A stretch of DNA of 64,000 nucleotides from Desulfallas thermosapovorans DSM 6562. GTDB lineage: Bacteria; Bacillota; Desulfotomaculia; Desulfotomaculales; Desulfallaceae. Position 1 is the stretch's first letter; the number at the start of each line of letters is the position of its first letter. Below the pieces are notes generated by a model that was not told where the DNA came from, did no database searches, and saw only the letters and a program-made list of their open reading frames with translations. The DNA is taken from contig NZ_VNHM01000001.1 of the NCBI RefSeq assembly GCF_008124625.1, positions 124,001 to 188,000 of the forward strand. Reading direction: 5' to 3'. Below are positions 52,104 through 62,642 of the stretch, piece after piece. The position numbers and the translations under genes were made by a program.

Positions 52104-54746
52104 TTAGGCCAATTCCCGTTTAACGGCTTCCATGGTATAGGCCTCTATTTGGTCTCCTTCCCTGATATCGTTGAACTTTTCTATGGTAATACCGCACTCA
52201 TAGCCCTGCATCACTTCCCGGACATCGTCTTTAAACCTTTTTAGTGAATCCAAATGGCCCTCGTGGATCACTATGCCATCCCTGATTACCCGGACATCGG
52301 CATCCCTGGTTATTTTCCCTTCGGTGACATAACAACCTGCTATGGTGCCCACTTTAGTTACTTTAAAAGTCTTGCGCACTTCAACCCGGCCTAACACCAC
52401 TTCTTTATACTCGGGTTCCAAAAGACCGCTCATGGCAGCCTTAATGTCTTCAATGGCGTCGTAAATAATCCTGTATAACCGGATATCCACCTTTTCGGTT
52501 TCTATGGCGTTACGGGCATTTACATCAGGCCGCACATTAAATCCAATCACGATGGCATTGGAGGCCGAAGCCAGCATAATGTCGGATTCAGTAATAGCAC
52601 CAACACCGCCATGGATAACGTTTACCCTAACTTCGTCGGTACCGATTTGTTCCAATGACTGGCGCACGGCTTCCACCGAACCCTGCACATCCGCCTTAAT
52701 TATTATACCCAACTCTTTTACCTGGCCCTCTTGAATCTGGTTAAACAAATCTTCCAGGGAAACCTTGGGTGCTGTAAGTTTAAGCTCCTCTTCCCGTTTT
52801 TTCTTAAATCGTTCATCGATAATTTGCTTGCCAAACTTTTCATCTTCCACAGTATAAAATAACTCCCCGGCTGGAGGAACTTCCGAAAAGCCAAGCACTT
52901 CCACCGGCATGGACGGACCTGCTTTACTTACCCGTCGACCGGTATAATCCATCATCGCCCTGACCTTACCATAAGCCACGCCGGCAATTATAAAGTCACC
53001 CACTTTAAGGGTACCGGTTTGCACCAGTACAGTAGCCACAGGTCCCCGGCCTTTGTCCAGTTCTGCTTCAATAACTGTCCCCCGGGCGGCCCGGTTGGGA
53101 TTGGCCTTATATTCGCCGATTTCAGCAACTAACAATATCATTTCCAAAAGCTCACCAAGATTTTGTTTTTGCTTGGCCGAAACCTCGACAAATATAGTGT
53201 CCCCGCCCCATTCTTCAGGTATAAGATTGTGCTCTGTTAATTCACGTTTCACCTTCTCCGGATTGGCGTCGGGCTTATCAATCTTGTTTATGGCCACAAT
53301 GATGGGCACTTTGGCGGCACGAGCGTGGTTAATTGCTTCAACGGTCTGGGGCATAACGCCATCGTCAGCAGCTATTACCAGTATGGCAATATCAGTAACC
53401 TTTGCACCTCTGGCCCGCATGGCCGTAAATGCCGCGTGCCCGGGTGTATCCACAAAGGTAATTTTTTTGCCCTTGTGCTCCACCTGGTAAGCTCCGATGT
53501 GTTGGGTAATACCGCCAGCCTCCGAGGCTGTCACATTAGCATGACGTATGGCATCCAAAAGTGACGTTTTACCGTGGTCCACGTGCCCCATAATGGTAAC
53601 CACCGGCGGTCGCGTTATTAGATCCTTTTCTTCATCTTCAGGTTCGGCCATCATTAGCTGCGTTTCTTTATCCAGCTCAACCTTGATATTAACTTCAAAA
53701 CCCAATTCATTGGCCACAATGGTTGCCGTATCGGCATCAATTTCCTGGTTAATGGTAGCCAGTGTGCCCAGTTCCATTAACTTTTTGATTACCTCGCCTG
53801 CATTGATACACATACGTTCGGCCAGTGCTTTAACAGTAATGGTTTCACCAATGGTGATGGGTTTCTTTTCCACAGGCGGAGCCGGCTGGCTTTTTTTACG
53901 CTGGCCTTTATTAGAGCGTTTGTTTAAGCCGGGCTTGAAATCACGTTCCTTTTTAGAACTTTCCTTGGCAAACCTGTTATCTTTGCCTGTTTTCCCTTTA
54001 AAGGAATGTTTCTCAACCTGCTTGGAACGCTCTTGAGCCTTGTTTTTCTCCATTGTTTTTACTTGATCGGGCATAACCTTTTGGGCTAATTTAGCCAGAC
54101 CGGCACCGGTTTGGGTATTTAGCCCATGGCCTCCCCTGGAGTCTTTACCGCCCCGGTCAAAGGATTTGGCAGGACGTTGTTGACCCGGTGTACGGTTATG
54201 ATCGCCACCCGGTTTATTACGGTCGCGATAAGCGGGGGCCGGACCTCTGTTCTGATTGTATTTATTTTGAGCGGCACGTGGCTCATCCGGCGCTTTATTA
54301 CGTTCGTTTATTGCCTTACCCTGTCGGCCGTTTTCTTGTTTAGGTTGGCCGCTTTTGGGTTGGTTGCCCTTATTTTGGTTAACCCTGGGTTGGGCATCCT
54401 GTTTTTTGTATTTTGCTTCACCGCCACGACCGGTGGCCTTATCAGTAAATACACGATCGGGCGGCCGGTCAGGAACCCGGTCCACCAAACCCGGTCCTTG
54501 ATCATGACGGTCCCGGCTACCGGTGGTCTTATATCCTCCGCGCCTATCCTTTCTGGCTGGCGATGAATTGGCGGTATCTTTGCCGCCGCCACCTTGGTAG
54601 TGGTTCCTTATTCTTACTATCTCACTATCCTCCAATGTACTCATATGAGACTTTACAGTGATACCCATTTGATTTAGCTTGTGTAGCATATCCTTGCTTT
54701 CTATATTAAGCTCCTTGGCAAGTTCATGAACACGTTTTTTTACCAT
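52104..54746 (-). CDS. infB: Translation initiation factor IF-2
   Basis: The 880-residue product has an N-terminal IF2_N helix domain ([16 protein letters not shown]) and a second IF2_N copy at about 305-355. Between them lies a long disordered linker rich in Lys, Arg, Gly, Asn and Gln (about 50-290). The GTPase domain has [11 protein letters not shown] (G1), DTPGHAAF (G3) and AINKIDK (G4), and is followed by the beta-barrel domains. It positions initiator tRNA. GGAGGTGATTGT precedes ATG 54746. Confidence 0.97.
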   Translation of the reverse strand: MVKKRVHELAKELNIESKDMLHKLNQMGITVKSHMSTLEDSEIVRIRNHYQGGGGKDTANSSPARKDRRGGYKTTGSRDRHDQGPGLVDRVPDRPPDRVFTDKATGRGGEAKYKKQDAQPRVNQNKGNQPKSGQPKQENGRQGKAINERNKAPDEPRAAQNKYNQNRGPAPAYRDRNKPGGDHNRTPGQQRPAKSFDRGGKDSRGGHGLNTQTGAGLAKLAQKVMPDQVKTMEKNKAQERSKQVEKHSFKGKTGKDNRFAKESSKKERDFKPGLNKRSNKGQRKKSQPAPPVEKKPITIGETITVKALAERMCINAGEVIKKLMELGTLATINQEIDADTATIVANELGFEVNIKVELDKETQLMMAEPEDEEKDLITRPPVVTIMGHVDHGKTSLLDAIRHANVTASEAGGITQHIGAYQVEHKGKKITFVDTPGHAAFTAMRARGAKVTDIAILVIAADDGVMPQTVEAINHARAAKVPIIVAINKIDKPDANPEKVKRELTEHNLIPEEWGGDTIFVEVSAKQKQNLGELLEMILLVAEIGEYKANPNRAARGTVIEAELDKGRGPVATVLVQTGTLKVGDFIIAGVAYGKVRAMMDYTGRRVSKAGPSMPVEVLGFSEVPPAGELFYTVEDEKFGKQIIDERFKKKREEELKLTAPKVSLEDLFNQIQEGQVKELGIIIKADVQGSVEAVRQSLEQIGTDEVRVNVIHGGVGAITESDIMLASASNAIVIGFNVRPDVNARNAIETEKVDIRLYRIIYDAIEDIKAAMSGLLEPEYKEVVLGRVEVRKTFKVTKVGTIAGCYVTEGKITRDADVRVIRDGIVIHEGHLDSLKRFKDDVREVMQGYECGITIEKFNDIREGDQIEAYTMEAVKRELA

Positions 54747-54764
54747 ACAATCACCTCCGAAAGA

Positions 54765-55091
54765 TTAAGAAGTATACAAGTCAACCTCTCCCCTTTCCAT
54801 TGCTCCGGCTATACCCCGGGCAAGCTGTTCATCTGTTATCGCCACCGCTGCACGGGGCGCCTTTCCCAGCAACAAACCCAGTTCATTCTTGGTAGAGTAG
54901 TGGAAAACAGGAATATTATTATCTTTGGCCAACTGCATAAGATTCTCCTGACTGCGTTTAGATGCATCACATGCTAGAATTAACAATTTGACTTCATTTT
55001 TTAAAATAGCACTTTGCACTGCGGTTTCACCGCTAATCACCTTTCCGGCCCGCCTGCATAAACCAAGTAAACCAGCCGCTGCATCAGTCAT
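54765..55091 (-). CDS. ylxQ: L7Ae-family protein YlxQ
   Basis: The 108-residue product has the L7Ae/L30e fold core: LLGLCRRAGKVISGE, VKLLILACDASKRSQENL and GLLLGKAPRAAVAITDEQLA. It is a K-turn RNA-binding protein of the nusA operon. The ATG overlaps the ylxR stop (ATGA). Confidence 0.92.
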   Translation of the reverse strand: MTDAAAGLLGLCRRAGKVISGETAVQSAILKNEVKLLILACDASKRSQENLMQLAKDNNIPVFHYSTKNELGLLLGKAPRAAVAITDEQLARGIAGAMERGEVDLYTS

Positions 55092-55357
55092 TGCTGATCC
55101 ACCCTCTCCAGCAACCCCTCTTTAATATCCTGTGTAATGGCATGCTTTAGTGCTTTATCCAGTCTTTTTCCTTTCAGTGCTTTATCCAGGCAATCTTTGC
55201 TCCGACAAATGTAAGCGCCTCTGCCGGACCGCTTGCCGGTGGAATCTATTTCTATAGTTCCCTCGGGCGTACGCACTACCCTGATTAATATTTTTTTCGG
55301 CTTCATTTCCTGGCAGCCTATACACATTCTTTCCGGTATTTTTTTTACCCTGGGCAA
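55088..55357 (-). CDS. ylxR: YlxR/RnpM family RNA-binding protein
   Basis: The 89-residue product has RMCIGCQEMKPKK, LIRVVRTPEGTIEID and GKRSGRGAYICRSKDCLDKA, the DUF448 signature. The family has been linked to modulation of RNase P and transcription regulation. TTG 55357 lies 8 bp after GGGGG; another TTG two codons earlier is possible. Confidence 0.92.
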   Translation of the reverse strand: MPRVKKIPERMCIGCQEMKPKKILIRVVRTPEGTIEIDSTGKRSGRGAYICRSKDCLDKALKGKRLDKALKHAITQDIKEGLLERVDQQ

Positions 55358-55434
55358 GCACAAGACCCCCTATCCGATTAACAAATTATTGATTTCAGGC
55401 GGGTTTTACACCTTCCGGATACGACGGCCAGCAA

Positions 55435-56514
55435 TTAGATAAATTCCTCGGCAAATAGGTCCTTATATTCGGGATATAACTCGGCCATCTGGCTTTCACT
55501 TTTAATATCTATTTTCCAGCCCGTCAATTTTGCAGCCAAGCGTGCATTCTGCCCTTCCTTGCCAATAGCCAGTGAAAGTTGGTAATCAGGTACAATAACC
55601 CGGGCCACCTTTTCATCCTCCCATATTTCAACGGCCACCACCTTGGCCGGGCTAAGTGAACTGGCCACAAACTTGGACGGTTCCGGATCCCACTTGATAA
55701 TATCCAGTTTTTCCCCGTGCAACTCATTAACAATGGTTTGCACCCGCATCCCTTTGGGACCGACGCACGCCCCCACCGGGTCCACGTTTTCATCCCTGGA
55801 GTAAACCGCAATTTTAGAACGATAACCGGCTTCCCGGGCCACGGACTTTAATTCCACAATACCTTCGGAAAGCTCTGGAACCTCCAGTTCAAGCAATCTT
55901 TTCAAAAGCCCCGGGTGAGTCCGGGAAACAAAAATTTGCGGCCCCTTGGTAGTTTTTTTGACCTCCACAATATATGCCTTCACCCGGTCACCGGGAGCAT
56001 AAGTTTCACCCGGTATTTGCTCTGCATATGTTAATATGGCCTCTGTTTTACCCAGCTCAATAAAGGCGTTCTTCTGTTCTATCCGCTGAATCACACCGCT
56101 AATAATATCCCCTTCCCGGTTAGCAAATTCCTCATATATAATATTACGCTCAGCCTCACGAATTCGCTGCACCACCACTTGCTTGGCCGTCTGGGCTGCT
56201 ATCCGGCCAAAATTGCGCGGTGTAACTTCGGTTTCCACCACGTCACCCAAATTATACAAGGGATCAATGGCCCGGGCTTCGGAAAGCGAAATTTCCAGGC
56301 GCGGATCTGTTACCTCTTCCACAATATTTCTCTGGGCATAGACTTTGCAATCGCCTGTTTCCCTGTCCAAAAGCACTTTGGCGTTTTGTAATGACCCAAA
56401 ATTTCTTTTATACGCCGAAAGTAGTGCAGCCTCTATGGCTTCCAGCAACACGCTGGCGGAAATCCCCTTTTCCCTTTCCAAATCCCTCAGGGCTTCCAAA
56501 AATTCGGTATTCAT
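55435..56514 (-). CDS. nusA: Transcription termination/antitermination factor NusA
   Basis: The 359-residue product has the N-terminal polymerase-binding domain, an S1 domain (about 135-200), KH1 with [18 protein letters not shown] and KH2 with [16 protein letters not shown]. It ends soon after KH2 and lacks the acidic repeats of proteobacterial NusA, as is normal for Firmicutes. GGAGGGACACGGTA precedes ATG 56514. It lies downstream of rimP in the operon starting at 57298. Confidence 0.96.
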   Translation of the reverse strand: MNTEFLEALRDLEREKGISASVLLEAIEAALLSAYKRNFGSLQNAKVLLDRETGDCKVYAQRNIVEEVTDPRLEISLSEARAIDPLYNLGDVVETEVTPRNFGRIAAQTAKQVVVQRIREAERNIIYEEFANREGDIISGVIQRIEQKNAFIELGKTEAILTYAEQIPGETYAPGDRVKAYIVEVKKTTKGPQIFVSRTHPGLLKRLLELEVPELSEGIVELKSVAREAGYRSKIAVYSRDENVDPVGACVGPKGMRVQTIVNELHGEKLDIIKWDPEPSKFVASSLSPAKVVAVEIWEDEKVARVIVPDYQLSLAIGKEGQNARLAAKLTGWKIDIKSESQMAELYPEYKDLFAEEFI

Positions 56515-56583
56515 TACCGTGTCCCTCCAAAAAAACTATTCCATACACGATATTTAAAGCCTGGCTCAAATACCACGGGGCCT

Positions 56584-57042
56584 TTAAAATTCCGGCGACA
56601 GGCGGGCCGAAGCAATTTGTTCCATGGTTAGAACAATATTCGAGCCTTGTACATCAAGATGTACTGAATTATCATCAGCAGCAATAATTCTACCTTTAAA
56701 CCTGCGTCTACCCTCCACCGGCACATAAGTAGTCAATTTTATATTTTCATTGATAAACCTTGCAAAATCGGCCGGTTTTTTCAGCGGTCTATCCAATCCT
56801 GGTGACGAAACTTCCAGGGTATATGCATGCGGTATGGGGTCATATTCATCCAACAGCGGGTCGATACTCTCAGAGACCAACTGGCAATCATCGAGACCTA
56901 TACCTGTAGGCTTATCAATAAAAATTCTTAAAAACCAGCGCCCCCCTTCCCGGGTATATTGTATATCCACCAGCTCAATACCCAACTCAACCAGCTTGGG
57001 GGTAATGATTTGTTCTACATTGCCTACTATATTATTGCCCAT
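56584..57042 (-). CDS. rimP: Ribosome maturation factor RimP
   Basis: The 152-residue product has LVDIQYTREGGRWFLRIFID, LDDCQLVSESIDPLLD, TLEVSSPGLDRPLKKPADF and a C-terminal SH3-like domain, as in RimP. It assists 30S assembly. GGGGAGGATATTGCA precedes the ATG. It is the first gene of the nusA-infB operon, behind a roughly 220-base leader. Confidence 0.95.
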   Translation of the reverse strand: MGNNIVGNVEQIITPKLVELGIELVDIQYTREGGRWFLRIFIDKPTGIGLDDCQLVSESIDPLLDEYDPIPHAYTLEVSSPGLDRPLKKPADFARFINENIKLTTYVPVEGRRRFKGRIIAADDNSVHLDVQGSNIVLTMEQIASARLSPEF

Positions 57043-57097
57043 TGCAATATCCTCCCCAATATTAAATTGACGCAGTTTCCCTTAGTATAATACGAAA

Positions 57098-57116
57098 GAG
57101 TGGGCAATACCCACTC
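57098..57116 (-). terminator. Possible attenuator hairpin in the rimP-nusA leader
   Basis: Stem GAGTGGG/CCCACTC (57110-57116 with 57098-57104), extendable by AA/TT with a one-base bulge, is followed on the minus strand by TTTCGTATTATAC. The U-run is weak, so partial termination is more likely than full. It lies between the promoter and rimP. Confidence 0.5.
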
Positions 57117-57158
57117 CTTTAATAACAGGAATAAATAGTCTTTAGTGGTCGCTATCAA

Positions 57159-57197
57159 TCACTGACCACAATACTGGTCATCCGGGGTAATCTGCAT
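57159..57197 (-). CDS. Twelve-codon leader ORF upstream of rimP
   Basis: ATG 57197 follows GGGGGAGGTAAA at good spacing and the frame ends after 12 codons (MQITPDDQYCGQ) with TGA at 57159. A hairpin GTGGTC/GACCAC overlaps its last codons and stop, and the attenuator-like hairpin lies 43 bp further on. The Shine-Dalgarno is stronger than that of many real genes here. The peptide resembles no known regulatory leader; its role is inferred from position. Confidence 0.45.
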   Translation of the reverse strand: MQITPDDQYCGQ

Positions 57198-57269
57198 TTT
57201 ACCTCCCCCACACCGCTATTAAGAGCGAGGAGAACCACCAAATCAACGAATAGGCACAAAAGCAAATTT

Positions 57270-57298
57270 ATATTATCATAAAAGGGAGCGTTTGACAA
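57270..57298 (-). promoter_or_regulatory. Sigma-A promoter of the rimP-nusA-infB operon
   Basis: TTGTCA (57293-57298), 17 bp and TAATAT (57270-57275) on the minus strand, 30 bp after the proS stop. The predicted start near 57263 leaves a roughly 220-base leader. Confidence 0.7.
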
Positions 57299-57327
57299 GG
57301 TGAAGGCTACCATACATCATGCAGGTA

Positions 57328-59058
57328 TCAAATTCCTTCTTCCCCCAGGGCTTTCAACTTGGCCTTTACCGCATCCACCACGTTGTTTAGGGGTACCATT
57401 TCCGTTTCACCATCCCGGCGCAAGGTAAGTTCCACTTGCCCGCCGGCCAGTCCCTTTGATCCCACGGTAATGCGCACGGGATAACCTACCAGATCCGCAT
57501 CATTAAATTTAACTCCTGCCCGCTCCGGCCGGTCATCAATAATTGTTTCCACCCCTGCTTCATTGAGGTCACAATATATTGATTCAGCGACCTGCATAAG
57601 ATTCTGGTCCTTATTACTCACCGGAACCACGATTACATGATAAGGTGCTATTTGTACGGGCCAGATTATACCCCGCTCATCGTAATTTTGTTCCACGGCA
57701 GCAGCCATCGTTCTGGTTACACCAATACCATAACAACCCATAACAAAAGGCTTTGCCTTTCCGTTTTCGTCTAAAAAAGTAGCCGAGAGAGCTTTACTGT
57801 ATTTAATACCCAGCTTAAAAACCTGACCTACCTCAATTCCACGGGCCTCCAATAAATTTGCACCGCATTTGGGGCAGGGCTCACCGGCCTTTACCAGACG
57901 TATGTCCGTGGTCAAATGCGGTTTGATATCCCGTTCCGGATTTACATTAATAATGTGCATATCTCTTTCGTTGGCACCGCAGACAGCATTTACCAGTGCC
58001 ATAACCTCATGGTCAGCCACCAGCTTAATCCCTTCCAGCCCTATGGGGCCGGCATAGCCCACCGGGGCACCGGTTACCCTTTGCACCGTCTGTTCATCAG
58101 CCAGATCCAGCCTGACACATTCCAGGGCATTATACAGCTTAATTTCATTTATTTCCCTGTCGCCCCTGACCATCGCCGCCACGTTTTCCTTTTCAGTGGT
58201 GTAAATAACAGTTTTGATAATTTTTTCCGGCGGCACATTCAAATATTTGGTCACTTCGTCGACGCTGCGACACCCCGGCGTATGTACCTTGGTGAGTTCA
58301 CCGGGTGCACCGCCGCCTGAACCGGTTCTTTGCGATACTGCCTCCGCCCGTTCCTGGTTAGCCGCATAACCGCACTTTTCGTCAGCACAGTATAAAACAG
58401 TGGCTTCCCCTGATTCAGCAAGCACCATGAATTCATGGGTATCACTGCCTCCAATGGCACCGGAATCGGCAACCACCGGCCTGAAACGCAAACCACAGCG
58501 GCTGAAAACATTTGTATAGGCTTCGTACATCTTTTGATAACTAATATCCAGTCCCGCTTCATCTCGATCAAAGGAATACAAATCCTTCATAATAAATTCC
58601 CTGCCCCGCATTAAACCGAACCGGGGGCGGCGCTCGTCCCGGTACTTGTTTTGAATTTGATACAACAACAAGGGCAGTTGTTTATATGAGTTTATTTCAC
58701 CCTTGACCAGCATGGTGATAATTTCTTCATGGGTCGGTCCCAGGCAAAAGTCACGGCCATGCCTGTCTTTTAGCCTGAACAACTCGGGACCATACACATC
58801 CCAGCGGCCGGATGCCTGCCATAATTCGGCGGGTTGTATTATGGGCATTAATATCTCCTGGCCACCCTGTTTGTCCATTTCCTCCCGGATTATACGCTCA
58901 ATTTTGCTAATCACCCGCCAGGCCAGTGGCAACAATGTATATATACCGGCCGCCGCCTTACGCATAAAGCCGGCCCGCAGCAGTAACTGGTGACTGACCA
59001 CCTCGGCTTCTGCGGGCACCTCCCTTAAGGTGGGCACCAGTAAATTAGAAACCCTCAT
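57328..59058 (-). CDS. proS: Prolyl-tRNA synthetase
   Basis: The 576-residue product is a bacterial-type ProRS. It has class II motif 2 in [21 protein letters not shown], the editing INS domain (about 235-395) and the anticodon-binding C-terminal domain with [19 protein letters not shown]. It charges tRNA-Pro and edits mischarged alanine. ATG 59058 lies inside the end of ispG (14-bp overlap) and follows GGGAGGAACGGGG. No T-box was seen. Confidence 0.96.
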   Translation of the reverse strand: MRVSNLLVPTLREVPAEAEVVSHQLLLRAGFMRKAAAGIYTLLPLAWRVISKIERIIREEMDKQGGQEILMPIIQPAELWQASGRWDVYGPELFRLKDRHGRDFCLGPTHEEIITMLVKGEINSYKQLPLLLYQIQNKYRDERRPRFGLMRGREFIMKDLYSFDRDEAGLDISYQKMYEAYTNVFSRCGLRFRPVVADSGAIGGSDTHEFMVLAESGEATVLYCADEKCGYAANQERAEAVSQRTGSGGGAPGELTKVHTPGCRSVDEVTKYLNVPPEKIIKTVIYTTEKENVAAMVRGDREINEIKLYNALECVRLDLADEQTVQRVTGAPVGYAGPIGLEGIKLVADHEVMALVNAVCGANERDMHIINVNPERDIKPHLTTDIRLVKAGEPCPKCGANLLEARGIEVGQVFKLGIKYSKALSATFLDENGKAKPFVMGCYGIGVTRTMAAAVEQNYDERGIIWPVQIAPYHVIVVPVSNKDQNLMQVAESIYCDLNEAGVETIIDDRPERAGVKFNDADLVGYPVRITVGSKGLAGGQVELTLRRDGETEMVPLNNVVDAVKAKLKALGEEGI

Positions 59059-60118
59059 CCCCGTTCCTCCCTTGAATAATAATATCGATTTCTTTCATCA
59101 GCTCTTCTACCAGCAAATTTTCCGGCACTTTCCTGATCACCCGTCCTTTGCGGAAAATAATACCTTCTCCTACGCCGCCGGCAATGCCCACATCGGCATG
59201 CCTGGCCTCCCCTGGACCGTTAACGGCACAGCCCATAACCGCCACTTTGATTGGCTGATCAATGGCAGCTAAACGCTGTTCCACCTCTCCGGCAATTTTA
59301 AATAGATCAATGCGAGTGCGGCCACAGGTGGGACACGATATCATCTCCGCCCCCCGGCGTCTAATGCCAAGAGCCTTTAATATTTCAAAGGCCACTCGCA
59401 CCTCCTGCACCGGGTCACCCGTTAATGAAACCCTAACGGTATCACCGATACCCTCCCACAAAAGCGCCCCAATGCCTACCGCCGACTTGATACTTCCCGT
59501 AAACACAGTACCGGCTTCGGTAACCCCGATGTGAAACGGGTAATCAACCTTGTCGGCCAGCATACGATAAGCCTTTAGCATCACAGGCACGTCCGAGGCT
59601 TTCAAAGAAATTTTAATATCGTAAAAACCCAACTCTTCCAGCATGGATACGTGCCTGAGCGCGCTCTGTACCATCGCCTCGGGAGTCACCCCTTCCCGGA
59701 GCAAATCCTTTTCCAGTGAACCTGCGTTAACGCCAATGCGTATCGGTATACTCCTTTGCCTGGCCGCCCGTACCACCGCCGCCACTTTATCCCGGCCGCC
59801 GATATTACCGGGGTTGATGCGCAGTCCATCCACCCCGGCATCAATGGCCGCCAGGGCTAAACGGTAGTCAAAATGAATGTCCGCCACCAGGGGTACGTTC
59901 ATATTCTGCATAATATCCGGCAATGCCAGCGCCGCCTGGCGGTCCGGCACCGCCACCCGGACAATCTCGCAACCCGCTCTGATCAACCGTTCGATTTGCC
60001 CCCTGGTGGCGGCAACATCACGTGTGTCGGTGTTAGTCATGGATTGCACAGAAACCGGCGCGTCACCACCCACAATAATACCGCCCAGGCGTACCGGCCT
60101 GGTTTTCCTACGCTGCAT
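59045..60118 (-). CDS. ispG: (E)-4-hydroxy-3-methylbut-2-enyl-diphosphate synthase
   Basis: The 357-residue product has [19 protein letters not shown] at the N-terminus and the cluster cysteines in [14 protein letters not shown] and the [17 protein letters not shown] region. It converts methylerythritol cyclodiphosphate to hydroxymethylbutenyl diphosphate in the MEP pathway. dxr, two genes upstream, encodes an earlier step. The gene has its own promoter and a hairpin-rich leader. Confidence 0.96.
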   Translation of the reverse strand: MQRRKTRPVRLGGIIVGGDAPVSVQSMTNTDTRDVAATRGQIERLIRAGCEIVRVAVPDRQAALALPDIMQNMNVPLVADIHFDYRLALAAIDAGVDGLRINPGNIGGRDKVAAVVRAARQRSIPIRIGVNAGSLEKDLLREGVTPEAMVQSALRHVSMLEELGFYDIKISLKASDVPVMLKAYRMLADKVDYPFHIGVTEAGTVFTGSIKSAVGIGALLWEGIGDTVRVSLTGDPVQEVRVAFEILKALGIRRRGAEMISCPTCGRTRIDLFKIAGEVEQRLAAIDQPIKVAVMGCAVNGPGEARHADVGIAGGVGEGIIFRKGRVIRKVPENLLVEELMKEIDIIIQGRNGDEGF

Positions 60119-60154
60119 TTTTTATCCTCCAAGCTAATAGCTCTAAAAGTATCG

Positions 60155-60185
60155 CCATTTGAGCTTGTACATATGCTCAAAATGG
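60155..60185 (-). repeat. Inverted repeat in the ispG leader
   Basis: On the minus strand CCATTTTGAGC (60175-60185) pairs with GCTCAAATGG (60155-60164) across a 10-base loop with one bulge. It lies between the ispG promoter and its start, so it could be an operator or an mRNA hairpin. No U-run follows, so it is not a standard terminator. Confidence 0.5.
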
Positions 60186-60205
60186 AGCGCTTGCAAACAA
60201 CATAC

Positions 60206-60235
60206 ATTATAACATTTACGAGTAAGTTTTTCCAA
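60206..60235 (-). promoter_or_regulatory. Promoter of ispG-proS
   Basis: TTGGAA (60230-60235), 18 bp and perfect TATAAT (60206-60211) on the minus strand. A GC-rich inverted repeat at 60260-60292 (TTACCCCGGC/GCCGGGGTAA) just after rseP could end the upstream transcript, though it lacks a good U-run. Confidence 0.6.
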
Positions 60236-60317
60236 GCTACCGCCCCAAACCCCAAATAATTACCCCGGCAGCCATAGTTTACGCCGGGGTAACCATTTAT
60301 TAATTTTCCGGAACAAC

Positions 60318-61352
60318 TTACTGGAAGCCCTGAGGCCCTTGCATAAAAAGCTGCAAAATATCGTTATATGTAATCACCACAATCAACATTATCAGCAGAC
60401 CAAACCCAACCATGTGTATAAAATTCTCCTTGGCGGGGTCCACAGGGCGTCCCCGCAGACCTTCCAGACCGAGAAACATTATGCGGCTGCCGTCCAATGC
60501 GGGAATGGGGAACAAATTGAATAAACCCAGGTTAATACTTAAAAAGGCAGCCAGCTGCAGCAAATAATAAAAACCTGTGTCCACCGCCCGGTCAATTTCC
60601 CAAACCATCCGAACAGGTCCCCCCAGATCCGCGGGTGCCTGGCCGGTAATCATTTTACCAACGAACTCCAATATTATTACCGTCACCTGAAAAGTAAGCT
60701 CGACACCACTGGCAAATGCGGCCAGTGGATTCAATTTTTGTACCCGGGAGATACCGATAATAGCCCTCCCCTCTTCGCCCATAACCGGAGTAACCGTTAG
60801 CTCTATTCTTTGATTATCTCTTATGATCACCACATCAGTGGGTTGACCGGGCCGGTTACTTATACCGGTTATAATTTCTTCCCAGTTAGTCACCTTTTTA
60901 CCGTCAATGGAATAAATCTGGTCACCGGATTTGATACCCGCCTGTTCAGCCGGTTGCCCGGGCAATACACTGGCCACCGTTGTGCCCTGCACAGGCATTC
61001 CCTGCAGCATGAATATAATTGCCATCAACACTGCGGCCAAAAAAAAGTTCATCAGCGGACCAGCTGTGATCACCGCCATGCGTTGTAGCACAGTTTTATC
61101 ATTAAACCCCTTGCCTTCCTCCACGTCTTCTTCTTCGGGGTCCATCCCGGCCATACGCACAAACCCGCCCAACGGTAATAACCGTATGTTATAATCAGTG
61201 CCTCCACGATTCTGACCAAACAATTTGGGGCCAAAACCCAGGCTAAACTCATGCACTTTTATACCCACCGCTTTAGCTACGGCAAAATGCCCCAGCTCAT
61301 GGAAAAATATCAATATAGCAAAAACAAAAACCGAAGCCCAAAAGGTTGCCAT
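60318..61352 (-). CDS. rseP: Intramembrane zinc metalloprotease RseP
   Basis: The 344-residue product is a site-2 protease. HELGH (in IFFHELGHFAVA, about residue 18), a central PDZ domain with GIKSGDQIYSIDGKKV (about 125-190), and NLFPIPALDGSR supplying the third zinc ligand are present, plus about four membrane helices. It cleaves anti-sigma factors and signal-peptide remnants in the membrane. ATG 61352 follows AAAGGATGA; the frame up to 61361 has no better site. Confidence 0.95.
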   Translation of the reverse strand: MATFWASVFVFAILIFFHELGHFAVAKAVGIKVHEFSLGFGPKLFGQNRGGTDYNIRLLPLGGFVRMAGMDPEEEDVEEGKGFNDKTVLQRMAVITAGPLMNFFLAAVLMAIIFMLQGMPVQGTTVASVLPGQPAEQAGIKSGDQIYSIDGKKVTNWEEIITGISNRPGQPTDVVIIRDNQRIELTVTPVMGEEGRAIIGISRVQKLNPLAAFASGVELTFQVTVIILEFVGKMITGQAPADLGGPVRMVWEIDRAVDTGFYYLLQLAAFLSINLGLFNLFPIPALDGSRIMFLGLEGLRGRPVDPAKENFIHMVGFGLLIMLIVVITYNDILQLFMQGPQGFQ

Positions 61353-61465
61353 ACACTTCATCCTTTATAAAAAATTTCACTTGGTACTAAATAAAAGTGA
61401 GTAGAAAAATGCCTCAACTTAAGAATTTCACCTGTATTATACACAAACTTGTATACCGTCAGGAT

Positions 61466-62620
61466 TTAAAATTTATCTACAATAATTTCATCAGCCCTAC
61501 CGCGCGCCCAAAGGTCCGCTTCAAGTATATCTTCCAGTGAGTTATATGTAACGGGGATATGCTCCTCCATTACAGCTGCTACCAATTCAGGGATAGACAT
61601 AAAAGAAATCCTTCCAGTTAAAAAGGCATGTACCGCCACCTCGTTAGCAGCGTTAAGCACTGCCGGCATAGTTTTACCTATCCGCCCCGCCCGGTAAGCC
61701 AGGGCCAGGGAGGGGAACTTTTCCAAATCGGGCTCTTCGAAGGTTAAATCAGTGACCGGCCACTGCAGCTTAGGTACGTCCCCTGCAGGGCGCTGCGGGT
61801 AAAACAAAGCATATTGTATAGGTAACCGCATATCCGGAACACCCATTTGAGCCAAAACGGAACCATCATTAAATTCCACCATGGAATGGATAATGCTTTG
61901 GGGATGAATTACCACTTTTATATTATCATAATTAATGCCAAACAACCATCTTGCTTCTATAACCTCAAGCCCTTTGTTCATTAAAGTAGCGGAATCCACT
62001 GTGATTTTGGCACCCATCTCCCAGTTGGGGTGGTTAAGGGCCATAGCAGGGGTGATGCCGGCCATTTGCTCTGGATTGTAACGACGAAATGGCCCCCCCG
62101 AGGCAGTAAGTAAAATTCTGGCTACGTTATTACCATCTTCCCCGTGTAAACACTGCCAGATGGCCGAATGCTCGCTGTCTACCGGTCTGATGTTTACACG
62201 GTATTCATGAGCCAGACACATAACCAGCTCACCAGCGGCCACCAACGTTTCTTTATTGGCCAGGGCTATATTTTTACCGGCCCTAATGGCCGCCACAGTG
62301 GGCCCAAGCCCCACTGCACCGGAAATTGCTGTTAACACCGTATCAACGCCGGGACAGGTGGCCACCGCCAGCAACCCCTCCTGGCCGTAAAATATTTCAG
62401 TTTTTCTGTTGCCAACCTGTCGCTGCAACCACCGGGCATCCTCTTCCCCTTGCAACGAAACCAGACGGGGCCTGTATTTTTTCACCTGTTCCAATAATAG
62501 CTGTTTGTTTTTTCCGGCGGCCAGCGCCACAGGTTTAATATCATCAGGAAAATTATCCACCACTTGCAAGGCCCGGCGACCAATGGATCCGGTGCTGCCT
62601 AAAATCGCTAATTGCTTCAT
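61466..62620 (-). CDS. dxr: 1-deoxy-D-xylulose-5-phosphate reductoisomerase
   Basis: The 384-residue product has the NADPH site LGSTGSIGRRALQVV, metal-binding DSEHSAIWQCL, the ASGGPFRRY loop and MGAKITVDSATLMNKGLE. It makes MEP from deoxyxylulose phosphate. ATG 62620 follows GGAGAGTATA. The order cdsA-dxr-rseP-ispG-proS is widespread in Firmicutes, with ytvI inserted here. Confidence 0.96.
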   Translation of the reverse strand: MKQLAILGSTGSIGRRALQVVDNFPDDIKPVALAAGKNKQLLLEQVKKYRPRLVSLQGEEDARWLQRQVGNRKTEIFYGQEGLLAVATCPGVDTVLTAISGAVGLGPTVAAIRAGKNIALANKETLVAAGELVMCLAHEYRVNIRPVDSEHSAIWQCLHGEDGNNVARILLTASGGPFRRYNPEQMAGITPAMALNHPNWEMGAKITVDSATLMNKGLEVIEARWLFGINYDNIKVVIHPQSIIHSMVEFNDGSVLAQMGVPDMRLPIQYALFYPQRPAGDVPKLQWPVTDLTFEEPDLEKFPSLALAYRAGRIGKTMPAVLNAANEVAVHAFLTGRISFMSIPELVAAVMEEHIPVTYNSLEDILEADLWARGRADEIIVDKF

Positions 62621-62642
62621 TATACTCTCCAATTAGTCATTT

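Noticed and set aside
57043-57327. Initiator tRNA gene upstream of rimP, as in Escherichia coli
   Set aside because: No cloverleaf or CCA-adjacent acceptor stem could be drawn; the hairpins present are short and local.
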